64,000 bases of DNA, taken from assembly GCF_000733945.1 (NCBI RefSeq), contig NZ_JPOL01000002.1, positions 692,001 through 756,000 of the forward strand, in the 5' to 3' direction. This document shows, in pieces, positions 43,363 through 52,299 of this stretch; the stretch's first letter is position 1, and the number at the start of each line of letters is the position of its first letter. The DNA comes from Flavimarina sp. Hel_I_48 (GTDB lineage: Bacteria > Bacteroidota > Bacteroidia > Flavobacteriales > Flavobacteriaceae). The notes beneath the pieces were generated by a model, which saw nothing but the letters and a program-made list of their open reading frames with translations, was not told the DNA's origin and did no database searches. Position numbers and translations under genes: made by a program.

Positions 43363-45153
43363 ATGAGCTTGACCTATGCATTAAAAAAACTTCTTTTTTT
43401 ACCGATTTTCGGTATTTCCTGCCTGTTTTCGGCGCAAAGCCAAACCAAAACTTCGGCAAATAAATTTATAACGCTCTTCGAAGAAAGCAACGGTACAAAA
43501 ACACCCACATATAAAGAGGTCATGCAATTTTATCAATATCTTGACTGTACGTATCCTGCCATTAAAACATATAAAATAGGCCTTACAGATAGTGGCGAAC
43601 CCCTGACACTGGTCACCTACAATCCATCAAACCCTGACCGAACCCTTCAAACTGAATTTTCAAAAAACCCAGACCTCTATAAATTGCTTATCAACAACGG
43701 CATTCACCCTGGGGAACCAGATGGAATTGATGCCACAATGATGCTCTTCCGTGATGCCGCCCAGGGCAAAATAAATATCCCCAAAAATGTTTGGCTGGGA
43801 GCCATTACCATTTACAATGTAGGCGGCGCTCTTAATCGAAACAGCACATCAAGAACCAACCAGAACGGACCAGAAAGCTATGGCTTTCGTGGTAATGCTC
43901 GCAATTTTGACCTCAACCGGGATTTTATAAAAGCAGATACGCGCAATGCACAGTCTTTTGCGCAATTGTATCACAGTATAGATCCAGAAATGTTTATTGA
44001 TAACCACGTGAGCAATGGTGCAGATTATCAATACACACTTACCCACCTTTTTACGCAACACGATAAAATGGGTGGTAAACTTGGTGATTACATAAAAAAA
44101 AGCCTGCAGCCGCAATTAGAAAATTTACTGGCCGCCCAGAGATGGGACATCACGCCCTATGTCAATGTCTTTAACGAAGTGCCAGAAACCGGTTTTAGTC
44201 AGTTTATGGATTATCCGCGCTATTCTACGGGGTATACCACGTTGTGGAATACGGTGGGGATGATGGTAGAAACCCATATGCTAAAACCCTACAAACCACG
44301 GGTAGAAGGAACTTACGCACTCTTGCGCAGCATGATTGATATCCTTGCGAAAGACGGAAAACAGATCAAAGAACTGCGCACTGCAGAAAAAGAAAGCTAC
44401 TCCTCTGGAGCGCGGGTGGGAACATCCTATCCCTTAGCTTTTGAGATAGACAACAGTAAAGTGACCACCTTTGACTTTAAAGGTTACGAAGGCAAAATGA
44501 TTCCCAGTAAACTTACGGGCAAGCAACGTCTAAAATATGACCGAAGCAAACCTTTTACAAAACCCGTGCGATACTATGACAATTTTAAGGAGGCACGAGA
44601 AGTAACAATTCCTAAATATTATGTGATTCCGCAGGGCTGGTTTACCGTACTGGATCGCCTACGTGAAAATAATATTGAATTACAAATCCTTAAAACCGAC
44701 ACTACATTACAGGTAGAAAGCTACCATATTGCTGACTATAAAACCAGAGAGAGTGCCTATGAAGGGCATTATATGCATAGCAATACCAAAGTAAATAAGG
44801 AGATTGAGAAGATAAAATTTAGAAAAGGAGATGTATTGGTAAGCACTGCGCAGCCAGGAATGCGCTATCTGCTGGAAACTTTAGAGCCAGCAGCGCCAGA
44901 CTCTTTTTTCAACTGGAATTACTTTGACACCATACTTCAGCAAAAAGAGGGTTTTTCACCCTACGTCTGGGAAGATAAAGCCAAAGAATTGCTCGACAAT
45001 AACGCCGGTTTACAGGAAAAATTTGAGGAAATGAGGCGAAAAAATGCCGATTTTGCCAATAATTGGTATGCGCAGTTAGATTGGTTGCATAAACATTCTC
45101 CCAACTATGAAAAAGCGCACTTACTCTACCCTATCTTTAGGATTAAGGATTAG
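43363..45153 (+). CDS. M14 family zinc carboxypeptidase-like protein
   Basis: The 596-residue exported protein from ATG 43363 has a signal (LKKLLFLPIFGISCLFSAQS). The frame is open to 43312, but a TATTTTTG promoter element at 43329-43336 lies in it and excludes that start. The M14 zinc site is HPGEPDGIDATMML (HxxE) with the third ligand His in FIDNHVSNGADYQY. RNFDLNRDF is the substrate-arginine region. The C-terminal part (after about 370) is a non-catalytic extension. It probably trims peptides or peptidoglycan-derived peptides in the periplasm. The gene ends 4 bases into the convergent Nudix gene. Confidence 0.9.
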   Translation: MSLTYALKKLLFLPIFGISCLFSAQSQTKTSANKFITLFEESNGTKTPTYKEVMQFYQYLDCTYPAIKTYKIGLTDSGEPLTLVTYNPSNPDRTLQTEFSKNPDLYKLLINNGIHPGEPDGIDATMMLFRDAAQGKINIPKNVWLGAITIYNVGGALNRNSTSRTNQNGPESYGFRGNARNFDLNRDFIKADTRNAQSFAQLYHSIDPEMFIDNHVSNGADYQYTLTHLFTQHDKMGGKLGDYIKKSLQPQLENLLAAQRWDITPYVNVFNEVPETGFSQFMDYPRYSTGYTTLWNTVGMMVETHMLKPYKPRVEGTYALLRSMIDILAKDGKQIKELRTAEKESYSSGARVGTSYPLAFEIDNSKVTTFDFKGYEGKMIPSKLTGKQRLKYDRSKPFTKPVRYYDNFKEAREVTIPKYYVIPQGWFTVLDRLRENNIELQILKTDTTLQVESYHIADYKTRESAYEGHYMHSNTKVNKEIEKIKFRKGDVLVSTAQPGMRYLLETLEPAAPDSFFNWNYFDTILQQKEGFSPYVWEDKAKELLDNNAGLQEKFEEMRRKNADFANNWYAQLDWLHKHSPNYEKAHLLYPIFRIKD

Positions 45154-45743
45154 ATATTCTTTTGGAAAAAGAATTTTGATGTTTTCGTATGATTTACGGA
45201 GGGCTTTTTGGCTTTTTTCAAAATTTTCCATTTTACCTTTTTAATACCCTCGCTAGGCTCTGGTTTAAGCTCACCTTCATAATCACTGGTCATTTTATAC
45301 CAGTGGGTTTCTTTTAGCTTAAACTTGTTATTGCGTTTAAAAACATGATAAGTGGTCTTGATAAATTCTGAGATCTTCAGATTTTCTACTCCGGTCTCTT
45401 CCCATACTTCCCGAAGGGCGCATTCTTCTATAGTTTCGTTCTTTTCAAGTTTGCCTTTAGGGAGGTCCCACTTACCGTTGCGGTAAATAAATAAGATTTT
45501 CCCTTTGTTGTTGTGTACCATTCCACCACCGGCAACCACTACGGGCAGGCTCTTTTTTAAAACTTTTAATAGTTTTTTCTCCTTGCGGTGATATAAATTT
45601 ATGTGCGTAAGTTCACCGCGCACAATCTGCTTAATCACAGATTTTATTTTGACCCGCTTGATGGGGAGCGAAGTGTAATTTTTACCAATATACTTCTCAG
45701 TTGAGAGTATTATTGGTACATCGTTTACAAAAACTTTATACAT
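45150..45743 (-). CDS. Nudix hydrolase family protein
   Basis: The 197-residue product from ATG 45743 starts MYKVFVNDVPIILSTEKYIG. A longer frame to 45866 would overlap pyrE on the other strand and is rejected. The Nudix box is GKLEKNETIEECALREVWEE followed by TGV, matching GX5EX7REUXEEXGU. The 60-residue N-terminal extension before the Nudix domain (IKSVIKQIVRGELTHINLYH) is seen in Bacteroidota relatives. It would hydrolyse a nucleoside diphosphate derivative. Its start is 7 bases from the divergent pyrE start, so the two promoters must overlap each other's coding sequence. Confidence 0.88.
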   Translation of the reverse strand: MYKVFVNDVPIILSTEKYIGKNYTSLPIKRVKIKSVIKQIVRGELTHINLYHRKEKKLLKVLKKSLPVVVAGGGMVHNNKGKILFIYRNGKWDLPKGKLEKNETIEECALREVWEETGVENLKISEFIKTTYHVFKRNNKFKLKETHWYKMTSDYEGELKPEPSEGIKKVKWKILKKAKKPSVNHTKTSKFFFQKNI

Positions 45744-45746
45744 TTG
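45739..45746 (+). promoter_or_regulatory. -7 promoter element (TACATTTG) of pyrE
   Basis: TACATTTG ends 4 bases before the pyrE ATG and overlaps the first codon of the divergent Nudix gene. A TTG lies 23 bases upstream (45713-45715). A leaderless pyrE transcript is predicted. Confidence 0.55.
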
Positions 45747-45750
45747 TACC

Positions 45751-46401
45751 ATGATCCTAAAAAACGAAACAGCTCGAAAAACTGCTGAATTATTGCTGCA
45801 AATTAATGCAATAAAATTACAACCACAAAACCCATTTACCTGGGCCTCTGGTTGGCAGTCTCCCATTTATTGCGATAACCGCATCACTTTGTCCTATCCT
45901 ACCATACGCAATTACCTACGCGAGAACATGGCAAGACAGATTGAAGAACTCTATGGCAAACCAGACGTCATTGCCGGCGTGGCCACGGGAGCTATAGGTA
46001 TAGGTATGCTTGTGGCAGACTATCTGAACGTTCCTTTTGTCTACGTGAGACCAGAGCCTAAAAAGCACGGAAGGCAAAATCAGGTGGAAGGTAAACTGGA
46101 AGAAGGGCAGCATGTAGTTGTGGTAGAAGATCTCATCAGCACTGGTAAAAGCAGCCTTATGGCGGTAAAAGCACTTGAAGAAGCTGGTGCCCACATTAAA
46201 GGAATGATGGCCATTTTTACATATGGATTCAATGTTTCAAATGAGAATTTTGAGAAAGAAGAGATCACCCTCCACACGCTAAGCGACTATGACCATTTGC
46301 TGGAACAAGCTCTAAAAACACGCTATATTTCAGAAAAGGAAAAGCATACGCTTGAAGGCTGGAGGCTGGATCCCGCCAACTGGAGCGCTGCCTCAAAATA
46401 A
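45751..46401 (+). CDS. pyrE: Orotate phosphoribosyltransferase
   Basis: The 216-residue enzyme converts orotate and PRPP to OMP in pyrimidine synthesis. The PRPP-binding motif is VVVVEDLISTGKSS (about 124-137). The substrate loop and active-site residues lie in FVYVRPEPKKHGRQNQVEG. IYCDNRITLSYPTIRN and DVIAGVATGAIGIGMLVADY are further PyrE blocks. An SRPBCC gene follows on the same strand after 72 bases. The gene is divergent from the Nudix gene with start codons 7 bases apart. Confidence 0.96.
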   Translation: MILKNETARKTAELLLQINAIKLQPQNPFTWASGWQSPIYCDNRITLSYPTIRNYLRENMARQIEELYGKPDVIAGVATGAIGIGMLVADYLNVPFVYVRPEPKKHGRQNQVEGKLEEGQHVVVVEDLISTGKSSLMAVKALEEAGAHIKGMMAIFTYGFNVSNENFEKEEITLHTLSDYDHLLEQALKTRYISEKEKHTLEGWRLDPANWSAASK

Positions 46402-46473
46402 AAACTAAAAAATTACGTGATACCTCGAAAAGGCTGATCGTTGCTATTATATTCAAATAAAAAATAAAATACT

Positions 46474-46866
46474 ATGAAACTGGAGAGTCCCAAACATGTT
46501 GTTGAAAAATCGCCGGAGACCGTTTTTAATTTCCTGACAAATGTGGAAAATTACAAACAGCTCATGCCAGATACGGCAACAAAATTTGAAGTACTGGGAG
46601 AAGACCGTTTCGTTTTTGCCCTAAAAGGGATGCCCGAAATCGTTCTGGAACTCAAAGAAAGTATTCCGTATAACGAAGTGATTCTGGGCGCTGCGAGTGA
46701 AAAAATGCCATTTACCCTAAATGCGCAAATCAAACAGCTCACCGAAAACAGCAGCGAAGTTCAACTCCTTTTTGACGGTGAATTCAATAGTATGGTTTCC
46801 ATGATGATAAAATCACCTATTCAGAAGTTTATCAACACGCTTGTAGAAAAGATGGAGCATATTTAA
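46474..46866 (+). CDS. SRPBCC (START-like) domain protein
   Basis: The 130-residue protein has the polyketide-cyclase/START-like fold pattern: VEKSPETVFNFLTNVENYKQ, then FALKGMPEIVLELKESIP, and the C-terminal long helix MIKSPIQKFINTLVEKM. Such proteins bind hydrophobic ligands or act as chaperone-like partners; no ligand can be named. It is conserved next to pyrE in Flavobacteriaceae in my experience. It converges on birA, with 9 bases between the stops. Confidence 0.8.
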   Translation: MKLESPKHVVEKSPETVFNFLTNVENYKQLMPDTATKFEVLGEDRFVFALKGMPEIVLELKESIPYNEVILGAASEKMPFTLNAQIKQLTENSSEVQLLFDGEFNSMVSMMIKSPIQKFINTLVEKMEHI

Positions 46867-46875
46867 AAAACGCGC

Positions 46876-47607
46876 CTAATAAAGCATTTTTAGCTCCTTT
46901 AGGCCATATTTTCTTATAGCATCGTCTTCGTGCTGAAGCAGCAGTTTTCCTTCTTCGGAAACGCCTTTTATCATACCATTAAAGCGATCACCGTTAGGGT
47001 TACTAAATAAGGCGGGGCGGTCTTTTTTAAACAATTCCGCCTCGTATTCTACTTTGATCTGCTCAAAATCCCCCCTGGTAATACGATTGACATATTTTTC
47101 AAAAATGGGGTTTATCTTTTTGATGAGCTGCGCAAGTTCAAATTCCTTCTTGGTTTCCAGTGCTAGCGATGTCGCCTGGGGCGCACGTTCAAAATGCGTC
47201 TGGTTCACATTAAGCCCCACACCAATAATCAATGCGTCAAGTTTACCATTTTTGACCACACTTTCTATCAGAATCCCACAAAGCTTCCGGTTGCCTGCCA
47301 AAATGTCGTTAGGCCATTTTACCTTTAGCCGCGGTATCTCAAATTCTTTTAAAAGTTCCACTATTGCCAGGGATGCGGCCATGGTAATATAAAATTGTTT
47401 TTCTACCGGAAACAACCGCACACGTTTAAAAACACTAAATGTTAGGTTCTTAAAAGGTTGGGATTCCCAGGTGGCCCCACGCTGTCCCCTGCCGGCAAAC
47501 TGGTGGTCTGTCCACAATAAAATCTCTTCTTGTAGGTCCATACTTCTAGAAAATTCCCTTAAATAGGAATTTGTGGAAGCCGTGGCATCAACTTTGACAG
47601 TACGCAT
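46876..47607 (-). CDS. birA: Biotin-[acetyl-CoA-carboxylase] ligase
   Basis: The 243-residue enzyme attaches biotin to the carboxyl carrier protein. The catalytic domain has STNSYLREFS, the biotinyl-AMP loop GRGQRGATWESQPFKNLTFS and LKVKWPNDILAGNRKLCGIL, then IIGVGLNVNQTHF and a short C-terminal SH3-like domain. The N-terminal DNA-binding helix-turn-helix of E. coli BirA is absent, so it is a class I ligase without repressor function. It is divergent from rsfS (69-base gap). Confidence 0.94.
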   Translation of the reverse strand: MRTVKVDATASTNSYLREFSRSMDLQEEILLWTDHQFAGRGQRGATWESQPFKNLTFSVFKRVRLFPVEKQFYITMAASLAIVELLKEFEIPRLKVKWPNDILAGNRKLCGILIESVVKNGKLDALIIGVGLNVNQTHFERAPQATSLALETKKEFELAQLIKKINPIFEKYVNRITRGDFEQIKVEYEAELFKKDRPALFSNPNGDRFNGMIKGVSEEGKLLLQHEDDAIRKYGLKELKMLY

Positions 47608-47676
47608 GATATAAATGCGGTAGGTTAAGACTAAAAGACAAAATTGTGATAACTTTGCCGAACTAAAAAAAAATTG

Positions 47677-48051
47677 ATGGTAAAAAAAGAAGCAAATTCA
47701 GATCAACTTATCACGACTATTTTAGAAGGTATTGAAGAGGTTAAAGGGCAGAACATTGATATTTTGGACCTTAGGGGAATAGAAAATATGGTTTGCGACT
47801 ATTTTATCATCTGCAACGGTACCTCAAACACGCAGGTTTCTGCCATTGTAAATTCCGTACAAAAGACCGTTAGCAAGAAAATTAAAGATAAACCCTGGCA
47901 TGTAGAAGGACTTCAAAATGCAGAATGGGTCTTGATGGACTATGTAAATGTGGTAGTTCATGTATTTCAAAAACACATTAGGGAATATTATGATATAGAA
48001 AGCCTTTGGGGAGATGCCAAGGTAACGTCTATTGAATCAACTTATAATTAG
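47677..48051 (+). CDS. rsfS: Ribosomal silencing factor RsfS
   Basis: The 124-residue protein from ATG 47677 (a TTG one codon upstream is also open) matches RsfS/Iojap: DLRGIENMVCDYFIICNGTS, then PWHVEGLQNAEWVLMDYVNV and VVHVFQKHIREYYDIESLWG. It binds L14 and prevents 30S-50S joining under starvation. A TAACTTTG -7 element lies at 47650-47657. The gene ends 5 bases before ftsH, so the two are co-transcribed, a common arrangement in Bacteroidota. Confidence 0.94.
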   Translation: MVKKEANSDQLITTILEGIEEVKGQNIDILDLRGIENMVCDYFIICNGTSNTQVSAIVNSVQKTVSKKIKDKPWHVEGLQNAEWVLMDYVNVVVHVFQKHIREYYDIESLWGDAKVTSIESTYN

Positions 48052-48056
48052 AATAA

Positions 48057-50039
48057 ATGGCACAAAAAGCAAAAAAGCCGACTCCTAAGAAGCCTAAATT
48101 TAGTGCTTGGTGGATCTATGCGGCAATCATCCTGGTTTTTCTGGGACTCAATATATTCAGCGGTAGTGGTTTTGGCGAAACGTCTAAAATTACTCCAGAC
48201 AAATTTGAACAGTATTTTGTAAGTGGTGATCTTCAAAAAGTGGTCATTGTCAACAATAGCCTTGCAAAAGTATACCTCACCCCTGAAGCTCAGAAAAAAG
48301 ATATACACAGCAAAGCTACCGAGGATGGATTTTTACCTTCTGCGGGAGGTGCTGATTATCAGTTCCGTTTTGGGGATCTTGCAACATTTCAGAATAGGAT
48401 CAAAGAGATTGAGGCAAACAACAATGTCAATGTTCCCGTATCTTTTGAGACGGAAAGCAATTTTTTCGGTGAAATTTTAATGACCCTTCTACCCATTGCG
48501 GTAATCATAGGGATCTGGATCTTTATCATGCGCAGAATGTCATCTGGTGCAGGTGGCGGAGCAGGCGGACAAATATTCAATATTGGAAAGTCAAAAGCGA
48601 AGCTTTTTGACGAGAAGACTGATGTTAAAACCTCCTTCAAGGATGTTGCCGGTCTTGAAGGTGCTAAAGAAGAAGTTCAGGAAATTGTGGATTTCCTTAA
48701 AAACCCTGATAAATACACCAATTTAGGTGGAAAAATACCTAAAGGAGCACTTTTAGTTGGTCCTCCGGGAACAGGTAAAACCCTCCTGGCAAAAGCTGTT
48801 GCCGGTGAGGCCAAGGTACCTTTCTTCTCACTTTCTGGTTCAGATTTCGTTGAAATGTTTGTAGGTGTGGGTGCATCACGGGTACGTGACCTTTTCAAAC
48901 AAGCTAAAGAAAAATCTCCAGCCATCATTTTTATTGATGAGATAGATGCCATAGGTAGAGCGCGTGGTAAAGCGAATTTTAGCGGATCTAACGATGAGCG
49001 TGAAAATACCCTAAACCAATTACTGACCGAAATGGACGGTTTTGGCACCAATACGAATGTTATTGTCATTGCGGCAACTAACCGTGCAGATGTACTTGAT
49101 ACGGCGTTAATGCGTGCAGGTCGTTTTGACCGTCAGATCTACGTTGATTTGCCAGATGTTCGCGAACGTAAGGAAATTTTTGAGGTACACTTGCGTCCAC
49201 TTAAAAAAGTGGATGACGAGTTGGACACAGAATTCATGGCCAAGCAAACCCCCGGTTTCTCTGGTGCAGATATTGCCAACGTTTGTAATGAAGCGGCACT
49301 CGTGGCTGCCAGACAAGATAAAACCGCGGTAGGAAGACAGGATTTCCTTGATGCGGTGGACCGTATCGTAGGAGGTCTTGAGAAGAAAAATAAGATCATT
49401 ACCCCAGAAGAGAAAAAGGCGATTGCTTATCATGAAGCAGGTCACGCAACTGTAAGTTGGATGCTTGAACATGCCGCTCCACTTGTAAAAGTGACTATTG
49501 TTCCCAGAGGGAAATCCTTAGGTGCAGCCTGGTATCTTCCAGAAGAACGCCTTATCGTACGTCCTGAGCAGATGCTTGATGAAATGTGTGCCGCAATGGG
49601 CGGTAGGGCAGCAGAAAAAGTGACTTTTGATAAAATATCTACGGGTGCACTAAGTGATCTTGAGAAAGTAACCAAACAGGCCCGTATGATGGTAACCATC
49701 TATGGTCTTAACGATGAAGTGGGTAACCTTACGTACTACGATTCCTCAGGACAGTCTGAATATAACTTCAGTAAGCCTTACAGCGAAAAAACTGCGGAAA
49801 TCATAGATAAGGAAATTTCTAAGATTATTGAAGAGCAATATCAGCGTGCCGTGCGCATTCTTGAGGAAAATAAAGATAAGCTGAATCAGCTAGCCGAAGT
49901 ATTGCTGGATAAAGAAGTAATCTTTAAAGACAATCTAGAGCAGATTTTTGGAAAGAGACCCTACGCTAAAAGTGAAGAACAAATAGCTATAACAAAGGAG
50001 ACCGCCACTACAGAATCTTCTACTCCAGATAATTTGTAG
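48057..50039 (+). CDS. ftsH: ATP-dependent zinc metalloprotease FtsH
   Basis: The 660-residue inner-membrane AAA protease has two membrane helices (about residues 17-36 and 138-158) around a periplasmic domain. The AAA domain has Walker A GPPGTGKT, Walker [12 protein letters not shown] and [23 protein letters not shown]. The zinc protease domain has HEAGH and the third ligand near [13 protein letters not shown]. It degrades misassembled membrane proteins. It follows rsfS by 5 bases and is closed by a hairpin terminator. The C-terminal tail ([20 protein letters not shown]) is low-complexity. Confidence 0.98.
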   Translation: MAQKAKKPTPKKPKFSAWWIYAAIILVFLGLNIFSGSGFGETSKITPDKFEQYFVSGDLQKVVIVNNSLAKVYLTPEAQKKDIHSKATEDGFLPSAGGADYQFRFGDLATFQNRIKEIEANNNVNVPVSFETESNFFGEILMTLLPIAVIIGIWIFIMRRMSSGAGGGAGGQIFNIGKSKAKLFDEKTDVKTSFKDVAGLEGAKEEVQEIVDFLKNPDKYTNLGGKIPKGALLVGPPGTGKTLLAKAVAGEAKVPFFSLSGSDFVEMFVGVGASRVRDLFKQAKEKSPAIIFIDEIDAIGRARGKANFSGSNDERENTLNQLLTEMDGFGTNTNVIVIAATNRADVLDTALMRAGRFDRQIYVDLPDVRERKEIFEVHLRPLKKVDDELDTEFMAKQTPGFSGADIANVCNEAALVAARQDKTAVGRQDFLDAVDRIVGGLEKKNKIITPEEKKAIAYHEAGHATVSWMLEHAAPLVKVTIVPRGKSLGAAWYLPEERLIVRPEQMLDEMCAAMGGRAAEKVTFDKISTGALSDLEKVTKQARMMVTIYGLNDEVGNLTYYDSSGQSEYNFSKPYSEKTAEIIDKEISKIIEEQYQRAVRILEENKDKLNQLAEVLLDKEVIFKDNLEQIFGKRPYAKSEEQIAITKETATTESSTPDNL

Positions 50040-50064
50040 TTAAATACTACTTCAATGAGACATT

Positions 50065-50100
50065 AATCTTAACTTAACTGGCGGTTGAGTTAAGATTTTT
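50065..50100 (+). terminator. Intrinsic terminator after ftsH
   Basis: The perfect stem AATCTTAACT (50065-50074) pairs with AGTTAAGATT (50088-50097), followed by a T-run. A TATATTTG element at 50101-50108 directly follows and probably serves the next operon. Confidence 0.8.
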
Positions 50101-50139
50101 TATATTTGAAAGAATCCATTTTGTTTTAAGGACTCATTC

Positions 50140-50757
50140 ATGAGCAATTTATTTAAAAAAATCTTTTCACAGAATCTTAAGCCCGAGCCTCAAAAAGGCC
50201 CCCAGGGCAAACCGCATCGTGGAAAATACATGCCAGATGAAAAGTCTCCGGCTGATGAACGTTTTACCAAACATTTTATCCTCAACGGCGGTAAGTTTCT
50301 GTACTGTGTTGACATGAACGAGGTTCAGGAAAGTTTTGACAATATTTTGCTTGAAAATGACTGGTATGAGAACGAGGTTTTCTGTATAGATGATAATCTT
50401 GCCGCCAGTTTTAAAGGGTATAACTTAAACTTTGGGAAGTCTCAGGAGGCATCCTTCCTGCTTTCCACCTGCGAAAATTTAGTAGCTGATGATGGTAGTT
50501 TGCTTATCTGTTCCAATCAAATTAAGGAGAAAAAGTTGAAGGAACTTCCGCAGGATTTTGTGATATTTGCCACTACAAGTCAAATCGTAAATAACATTGG
50601 GGAAGGTTTACGGGGTATAAAATCAAAAAATACCAAGAGCATCCCTACAAACATTACTACCATTAAAAACTTTGAGCCAGATGGTGTTTCCAAAGATTTT
50701 ATGTCTTACGGCAGTAGTGCTAAAAACCTCTATTTACTACTTTTAGAAGATCTATAA
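50140..50757 (+). CDS. LUD domain (LutC-like) protein
   Basis: The 205-residue protein has a charged N-terminus (FKKIFSQNLKPEPQKGPQGK) and a LUD/DUF162 domain: FILNGGKFLYCVDMNEVQES, CENLVADDGSLLICSNQIKE and VIFATTSQIVNNIGEGLRGI. LUD proteins include LutB and LutC for lactate oxidation, but this lone copy has no LutA/LutB partners and its role is uncertain. A TATATTTG -7 element lies at 50101-50108. It ends 1 base before cdsA, so it is likely co-transcribed with phospholipid synthesis. Confidence 0.85.
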   Translation: MSNLFKKIFSQNLKPEPQKGPQGKPHRGKYMPDEKSPADERFTKHFILNGGKFLYCVDMNEVQESFDNILLENDWYENEVFCIDDNLAASFKGYNLNFGKSQEASFLLSTCENLVADDGSLLICSNQIKEKKLKELPQDFVIFATTSQIVNNIGEGLRGIKSKNTKSIPTNITTIKNFEPDGVSKDFMSYGSSAKNLYLLLLEDL

Positions 50758-50758
50758 C

Positions 50759-51565
50759 ATGCGGGAACTTGTAGTCAGGACGCTTTCTGGATTGCTGTAT
50801 GTTACCATCTTGCTATTCTCCATTTTCTCTTCGGAAAAATGGTATATCTTGTTATTTCTTATATTCGGGTTGATCTGTTTACGGGAATTTTTGAGGATGA
50901 TTTCTTTTCAGTTCTGGTATACTTACCTTCTGCTTATCGCTTTTATCTTATTTTTCAGCTATTTCAAACTTTCCGATATAAGCACCTATATTCTACTTCT
51001 ACTCACTGTAGGAACCGGATTTTACCTTATAAGAAATCTTTTCAGTACAAAAATCAGGAGGCTAAACAAGCTTAAGAAACTTCATATCACCGTATTTTAC
51101 ATGATAGGTGGTTTTGTTTTTCTAACGCTCCTCCCCTCGCATGGTGATGAGTTTTCACCTTATACCGTAGCTGGTTTATTTATACTTATTTGGGTCAATG
51201 ACACCTTCGCCTATATTGTGGGGAAAAGTATAGGAAGGCACAAATTATTCCCCAGTATATCTCCTAAAAAAACGATCGAAGGCTTTTTCGGCGGACTCGT
51301 TTTTGCTTGTGTCGCAAGCTACTTTATTCATAAATTTACAGGTAGCCTTAACTTTAATATATGGTTTAGCCTCGCTGTTGTAATGAGTACTTTAGGTACC
51401 TTTGGCGATCTTATTGAGTCTAAACTCAAAAGAGAAGCCGGCATGAAGGATAGCGGTACGTTAATGCCAGGGCACGGCGGTCTTTATGATAGATTAGACA
51501 GTGTGCTGTTTGCAAGTCCTTTTATCTATCTGGTTTTAATAATTTTTGAATACGTATCTTCATAA
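50759..51565 (+). CDS. cdsA: Phosphatidate cytidylyltransferase
   Basis: The 268-residue integral membrane enzyme makes CDP-diacylglycerol from phosphatidic acid and CTP. It has about seven to eight hydrophobic helices and the family signature near the C-terminus: IESKLKREAGMKDSGTLMPG followed by HGGLYDRLDS. GKSIGRHKLFPSISPKKTIE is the second conserved block. It follows the LUD gene by 1 base. An acyl-CoA-binding protein gene follows after 83 bases. Confidence 0.95.
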   Translation: MRELVVRTLSGLLYVTILLFSIFSSEKWYILLFLIFGLICLREFLRMISFQFWYTYLLLIAFILFFSYFKLSDISTYILLLLTVGTGFYLIRNLFSTKIRRLNKLKKLHITVFYMIGGFVFLTLLPSHGDEFSPYTVAGLFILIWVNDTFAYIVGKSIGRHKLFPSISPKKTIEGFFGGLVFACVASYFIHKFTGSLNFNIWFSLAVVMSTLGTFGDLIESKLKREAGMKDSGTLMPGHGGLYDRLDSVLFASPFIYLVLIIFEYVSS

Positions 51566-51648
51566 ATAGCTTCTATCGATGTAGGTACTTATGCGGATGG
51601 GGCGTATTCAACAGCTCATTGATGCAGCAAGCGTCATTTTTATAAATC

Positions 51649-51927
51649 ATGGTGAAACATAACAAAAACATCGAAGCAGCGTTTGACGAGGCAGTAGCAC
51701 TGGCAACAAACACTTCTAAAAAACTCCCACCTGACATTCGCCTAGCGCTCTATGCGCGATATAAACATGCCACCAGGCGAAACCATGTGGTGTCTTTTGA
51801 CCAACTCGCAGATAATGACCTCCGCGGGGCTTTTAAGTACAATGCCATGATTCAGGTTAAAAATCTTACCATAACAGAGGCAAAAACGGAATATATAGAG
51901 CTTGTCAACCTTCATATCAAAGACTGA
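51649..51927 (+). CDS. Acyl-CoA-binding protein
   Basis: The 92-residue protein is a four-helix ACBP: IEAAFDEAVALATNTSKKLP, then PDIRLALYARYKHATRR, where YxxYK-type binding residues appear. FKYNAMIQVKNLTITEAKTE replaces the usual WDAWNxxxGxSxxEA. It binds long-chain acyl-CoA in the cytosol. It lies downstream of cdsA. In many Flavobacteriaceae a phosphatidylserine decarboxylase gene (psd) lies between the two, but none is present here. Confidence 0.87.
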   Translation: MVKHNKNIEAAFDEAVALATNTSKKLPPDIRLALYARYKHATRRNHVVSFDQLADNDLRGAFKYNAMIQVKNLTITEAKTEYIELVNLHIKD

Positions 51928-52071
51928 TTTTTTAAATCATTGATACCTTATTGCTTACTTAAAGATCTTCTTTTAGCTATCCACATTGTGCTTCAATAAA
52001 GAAGTAAACGATCTCTAGAGTAGCTTCATTTATTTGATTTTTTAGCTTTTTTTAAGTCTTGTTTTTTGGTT
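51928..52071. other. Intergenic region with no recognised gene
   Basis: AT-rich spacer after the ACBP gene. No coding frame or clean terminator was seen. Together with the repeat element and the valS terminator it makes up the 372-base gap between the ACBP gene and valS. Confidence 0.4.
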
Positions 52072-52159
52072 GGGCGTTTCCCTATGGGTCGGGCTTTACG
52101 TTGCAATCTTTTTGCTCGTGCCTCACAAAAAGGATTTCCACTTCAATCCCTAACGCAAA
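52072..52159 (-). ncRNA. Candidate structured RNA / repeat element, copy 2
   Basis: The minus strand reads TTTGCGTTAGGGATTGAAGT, then GGAAATCCTTTTTGTGAGGC, ACGAGCAAAAAGATTGCAAC and GTAAAGCCCGACCCATAGGG, ending AAACGCCC. This is the same order of blocks as 37354-37463. It lacks about 20 bases present before the hairpin in copy 1. The hairpin CTTTTTG/CAAAAAG is kept. Confidence 0.5.
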
Positions 52160-52225
52160 GTTCATTTCTAAGCCCAGGATTTCAATTAAATCAAAACAAT
52201 TTTTAACTTTCTCCGCATACACAAT

Positions 52226-52275
52226 AAAAAAAGCTCCAAAACAGTCTAGAAAACGGACTATTTGAAGCTTTTTTT
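52226..52275 (-). terminator. Probable terminator after valS
   Basis: The outer arms AAAAAAAGCTCCAAA (52226-52240) and TTTGAAGCTTTTTTT (52261-52275) pair, with a G-U pair on the minus strand, and with an inner AGTC/GACT. A T-run follows on the minus strand, 25 bases after the valS stop. Confidence 0.72.
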
Positions 52276-52299
52276 ATGCTATTTAAGCAGTTTTCCGGC

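Noticed and set aside
52059..52265. Plus-strand open frame of 68 residues
   Set aside because: It spans repeat copy 2 and the valS terminator, with no protein-like conservation.
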